Part shown: positions 62,208 through 64,000 of the stretch, in pieces
How positions within the stretch are numbered: the first letter of the stretch is position 1
Layout of the letters: the number at the start of each line of letters is the position of its first letter
Origin: CAZCPB01 sp044223975
GTDB lineage: Bacteria; Planctomycetota; Phycisphaerae; Phycisphaerales; UBA1924
Reading direction: 5' to 3'
NCBI GenBank assembly: GCA_044223975.1
Contig: JBGALI010000007.1
Coordinates: 1 to 64,000, forward strand
DNA: 64,000 nt
Translations under genes and position numbers: made by a program
The notes under the pieces: model-generated
The model's database searches: none
Seen by the model: only the letters and a program-made list of their open reading frames with translations
What the model was told of the DNA's origin: nothing

Positions 62208-62674
62208 GGTTCAGTCCTTCGAAAGAACCAAGAGTTGCCAGAGACGGGCGGATCGAATTTCAGCGACCCATCCGAGATATCCATTCGCTTCAACGTCAAC
62301 AGATCTTCTGGACTGAGAGCCGCACCAGCCAGCGGCGTGCGATCGTTGTCGTCAAATAGCACGAGCACGAAACGCGACGCAGATCCGCGGGCTGGCTTCG
62401 TAGGCACGAAAGCCAGGTTGTAATGCTCGGCATTGGGGCTCATTTCCTGCGCGGGGGTGATGCTGCGCGGGACAGATTGGAGGGGCGAAAACACGTAGAG
62501 AGTGCGTTGAGACTTGCTTGAGTTCTGAATTGGAATGCTGACCGACGTTCCGCTCACGCCCAGAGCGGGAGAGGCCGCGACTGTTTGCCACAGCCAAAGC
62601 GACATCACGCCGATGACCATTCCCACAACGAGAGATGTGCCGGACCATCGAAATGGTGCCCGGGAGGCGGTCAC
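62204..62674 (-). CDS. Small membrane-anchored protein between the DUF58 and VWA genes
   Basis: A 156-residue protein that starts with a GTG overlapping the DUF58 stop by four bases and ends inside the VWA start by four bases, so it is locked into the operon. One hydrophobic segment lies at residues 12-32; the rest is beta-rich and probably periplasmic. I do not recognise the family. Codon use is a little less GC-biased at third positions than its neighbours. Confidence 0.75.
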   Translation of the reverse strand: MTASRAPFRWSGTSLVVGMVIGVMSLWLWQTVAASPALGVSGTSVSIPIQNSSKSQRTLYVFSPLQSVPRSITPAQEMSPNAEHYNLAFVPTKPARGSASRFVLVLFDDNDRTPLAGAALSPEDLLTLKRMDISDGSLKFDPPVSGNSWFFRRTEP

Positions 62675-63690
62675 TTGAGCATCCCTCTCTTCCGCAGGTA
62701 GTCCAGCAGCAGCGTTTCCACCGGCGTCGAGCTGGGGATCGTCATGAAGTTGATGTCCCGCCGCGAGCAGAACTGGCGGAGCTGGTCGCAGTACGCCGCG
62801 AGGTTGGCCTTGTAGCGCTTCAGCAGCGGCGCCGAGATGGTGACCTCGGTCAGGTCGGCGTCCTCGACGTCCTTCAGGCGCAGGTCGCCCGTGATCGGGG
62901 GGTCGATCTCCTGCGGGCTGAGCACTTGGATGCAGAAGACGTCGTAGCCCCGCCCGACCAGCATGCGCAGGCCCGCTTCGTAGCCCTCCTTGAAGAAGAA
63001 ATCGGAGAAGACCAGCATGATCCCCTTGCCGCGCCGGGTGAGGGCGATGCGCTCGCACGCGGCGCGGAAGTCGATCGAGCCGCCGGGACGGACCGAGCAC
63101 ATGAAGCGGGAGAGATCGTGCGTGCGCCGGCGGCCGCGGAGGTCGCGGATGGCACGGACGCCGCCCAAAGTCACCTCCCCCGGCCTCGCGGACTCGGCCA
63201 CCCCCTCCGCAGGCGCGGAGGGGGATGTTGATGCACCGTCCGCTTTTGAAGCGCCCGGCGAGATCGACACTCCCCCGATGTACGTCGCCGCGACGCGATT
63301 GAGGTTCACCAGCCCCACGTACCCGAGCGCCATCGCCGCCTTCTGCATGAACGCGAACTTGTTGGGCTCGCCGCAGTCGCTGCTCTCACTCGCGTCGATC
63401 ACCACGTGGAGGGCCAGGTCCTCTTCCTCCAGGAACATCTTGAGGAAGAGCTTGTCGAGCCGCCCGAAAATGTTCCAGTCGATGTGGCGTGTGTCGTCGC
63501 CCGTGACGTACGGCCGGTGGTCGGCGAACTCGACCGACTGGCCGCGCTTCTTGCTGCGCCGTTCGCCCTTGAGCTTGCCGCTGAACACCTTGCGGCTGGC
63601 GACGTCGAGCCCGCCGACCTTGGCGATCAACTGCGCATCGATCAGGTCCTCGAGCGCCCTGGGCCGCGTGATGGTGGGGGTGCGGAGCAT
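62671..63690 (-). CDS. DUF58-domain protein with an in-frame palindromic insertion
   Basis: A 339-residue protein of the MoxR-associated DUF58 family, recognised by the block Arg-Pro-Tyr-x-x-Gly-Asp-Asp-x-Arg-x-Ile-Asp-Trp and the following Leu-Asp-Lys-Leu-Phe-Leu-Lys-Met-Phe-Leu-Glu-Glu-Glu-Asp. A VWA-like second half follows (Val-Val-Ile-Asp-Ala-Ser-Glu-Ser). Between about residues 140 and 178 is an extra Ser/Ala/Pro/Gly-rich stretch that relatives lack, encoded around the palindrome at 63201-63224. It is the second gene of the visible operon. Confidence 0.9.
   Translation of the reverse strand: MLRTPTITRPRALEDLIDAQLIAKVGGLDVASRKVFSGKLKGERRSKKRGQSVEFADHRPYVTGDDTRHIDWNIFGRLDKLFLKMFLEEEDLALHVVIDASESSDCGEPNKFAFMQKAAMALGYVGLVNLNRVAATYIGGVSISPGASKADGASTSPSAPAEGVAESARPGEVTLGGVRAIRDLRGRRRTHDLSRFMCSVRPGGSIDFRAACERIALTRRGKGIMLVFSDFFFKEGYEAGLRMLVGRGYDVFCIQVLSPQEIDPPITGDLRLKDVEDADLTEVTISAPLLKRYKANLAAYCDQLRQFCSRRDINFMTIPSSTPVETLLLDYLRKRGMLK
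63201..63224. repeat. GC-rich palindrome inside the DUF58 gene
   Basis: CCCCCTCCGC and GCGGAGGGGG are perfect ten-base arms around AGGC. Flanking bases (about 63170-63235) are low-complexity and GC-rich and encode the extra Ser/Ala/Pro/Gly segment of the protein without breaking the frame. It looks like part of a dispersed repeat that landed in a tolerant loop. Confidence 0.65.
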
Positions 63691-63692
63691 GC

Positions 63693-64000
63693 TCAGTTGG
63701 TTCCCTGCAGCGGGTTGAGCGGCGGCGGCGGCTTGCCCGGGTACGGCGGCACGCGTGTCATGGGCTCACGCGACGGGCCCAGCACGGCCTCGCTCCCCAT
63801 GTACCGGATGCGGTCGTCGAACAGCACCCAACGCTCGAGCAGGTTGTTGGAACCGAACACGAAGCTGATGTCCACGAAGTTGATGATGCCCGTGGGGTCC
63901 ATCCAGAACCCGCCCGGCGGCCAGAGACGCGCGAGAAGCACCTCGGGCCGCTGCGGGGTCGACGGGTACAGCAGCGTGTCCCCCTCGTGCACGCGGAGCG
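63693..64000 (-). CDS. Hypothetical protein, 5' end beyond window
   Basis: The frame is open to the right edge, so the gene starts outside. About 102 C-terminal residues are visible: beta-rich with Trp-Pro-Pro-Gly-Gly-Phe-Trp, Val-Asp-Ile-Ser-Phe-Val-Phe-Gly-Ser and a Pro-rich end. I recognise no family. Its stop is two bases before the DUF58 start, which makes it an upstream member of the same operon. Confidence 0.65.
   Translation of the reverse strand, partial: LRVHEGDTLLYPSTPQRPEVLLARLWPPGGFWMDPTGIINFVDISFVFGSNNLLERWVLFDDRIRYMGSEAVLGPSREPMTRVPPYPGKPPPPLNPLQGTN

Overview
The window looks like chromosome from a high-GC planctomycete, most likely of the class Phycisphaerae. Support comes from gene content and style: paired SPFH (HflK/HflC-like) proteins followed by an ABC-2 transporter, a lone type II pseudopilin, a non-canonical EF-G-like GTPase, short zinc-ribbon membrane proteins, an Hc1-type histone-like protein, a kinase/FGE fusion, and a MoxR-type DUF58/VWA operon. 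The taxonomic call is an inference from families; no rRNA is present. I count about 52 intact or edge-cut protein genes, three broken ones and one tRNA. No CRISPR array, transposase, integrase or rRNA was seen.

Layout. 1-7.5 kb: a plus-strand operon of two SPFH proteins, an ABC ATPase with an unusual tail, its ABC-2 permease and a large TPR-like membrane protein. 7.6-19.5 kb: an accessory region with a DUF4440 gene broken by an amber codon, a methyltransferase, a Ser/Thr kinase-FGE-hydrolase fusion, and then a run of small plus-strand genes (PA2928-like, VOC, DHFR/RibD-like, ArsR plus two SRPBCC proteins, alpha/beta hydrolase, DUF1801). Two members of this run are decayed: an internally deleted DHFR-like gene and an ArsR tail. 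19.5-26.5 kb: a minus-strand heavy-metal RND efflux operon (small secreted protein, CzcC-, CzcB- and CzcA-like). 26.7-29.6 kb: an amidohydrolase gene lying between two imperfect copies of a roughly 160-base repeat that contains a terminator and the 3' end of tRNA-Pro(CGG); the intact tRNA follows.

29.6-50.8 kb is mostly housekeeping: pseudopilin, HtrA protease, PanB, EF-G-like protein, an aminotransferase whose 5' end carries an in-frame palindromic repeat, MazG, an ABC exporter, UbiD-like decarboxylase divergent from a methyltransferase, SPFH protein, ManA, FabZ-like dehydratase, Hc1-like protein, an APH-fold kinase, RsmA, HAD phosphatase, a PH-domain protein and a nucleoside deaminase. 50.9-52.1 kb is a DegT-type aminotransferase.

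52.2-59.9 kb is the most striking block: a HlyD-type adaptor, a GAF-membrane-HlyD fusion, a PqqD/M50 protease/HlyD fusion and a shortened SecA-like ATPase, coupled by overlaps or very small gaps. I read it as a candidate dedicated export or envelope-modification system. 59.9-64 kb holds the minus-strand operon of DUF58, a small anchored protein, a VWA (BatA-like) protein and an edge-cut gene.

Two themes cut across the window. Several genes have a TANNNT hexamer 6-8 bases before the start codon and mostly no Shine-Dalgarno, suggesting leaderless mRNAs. Two coding genes carry in-frame palindromic insertions.
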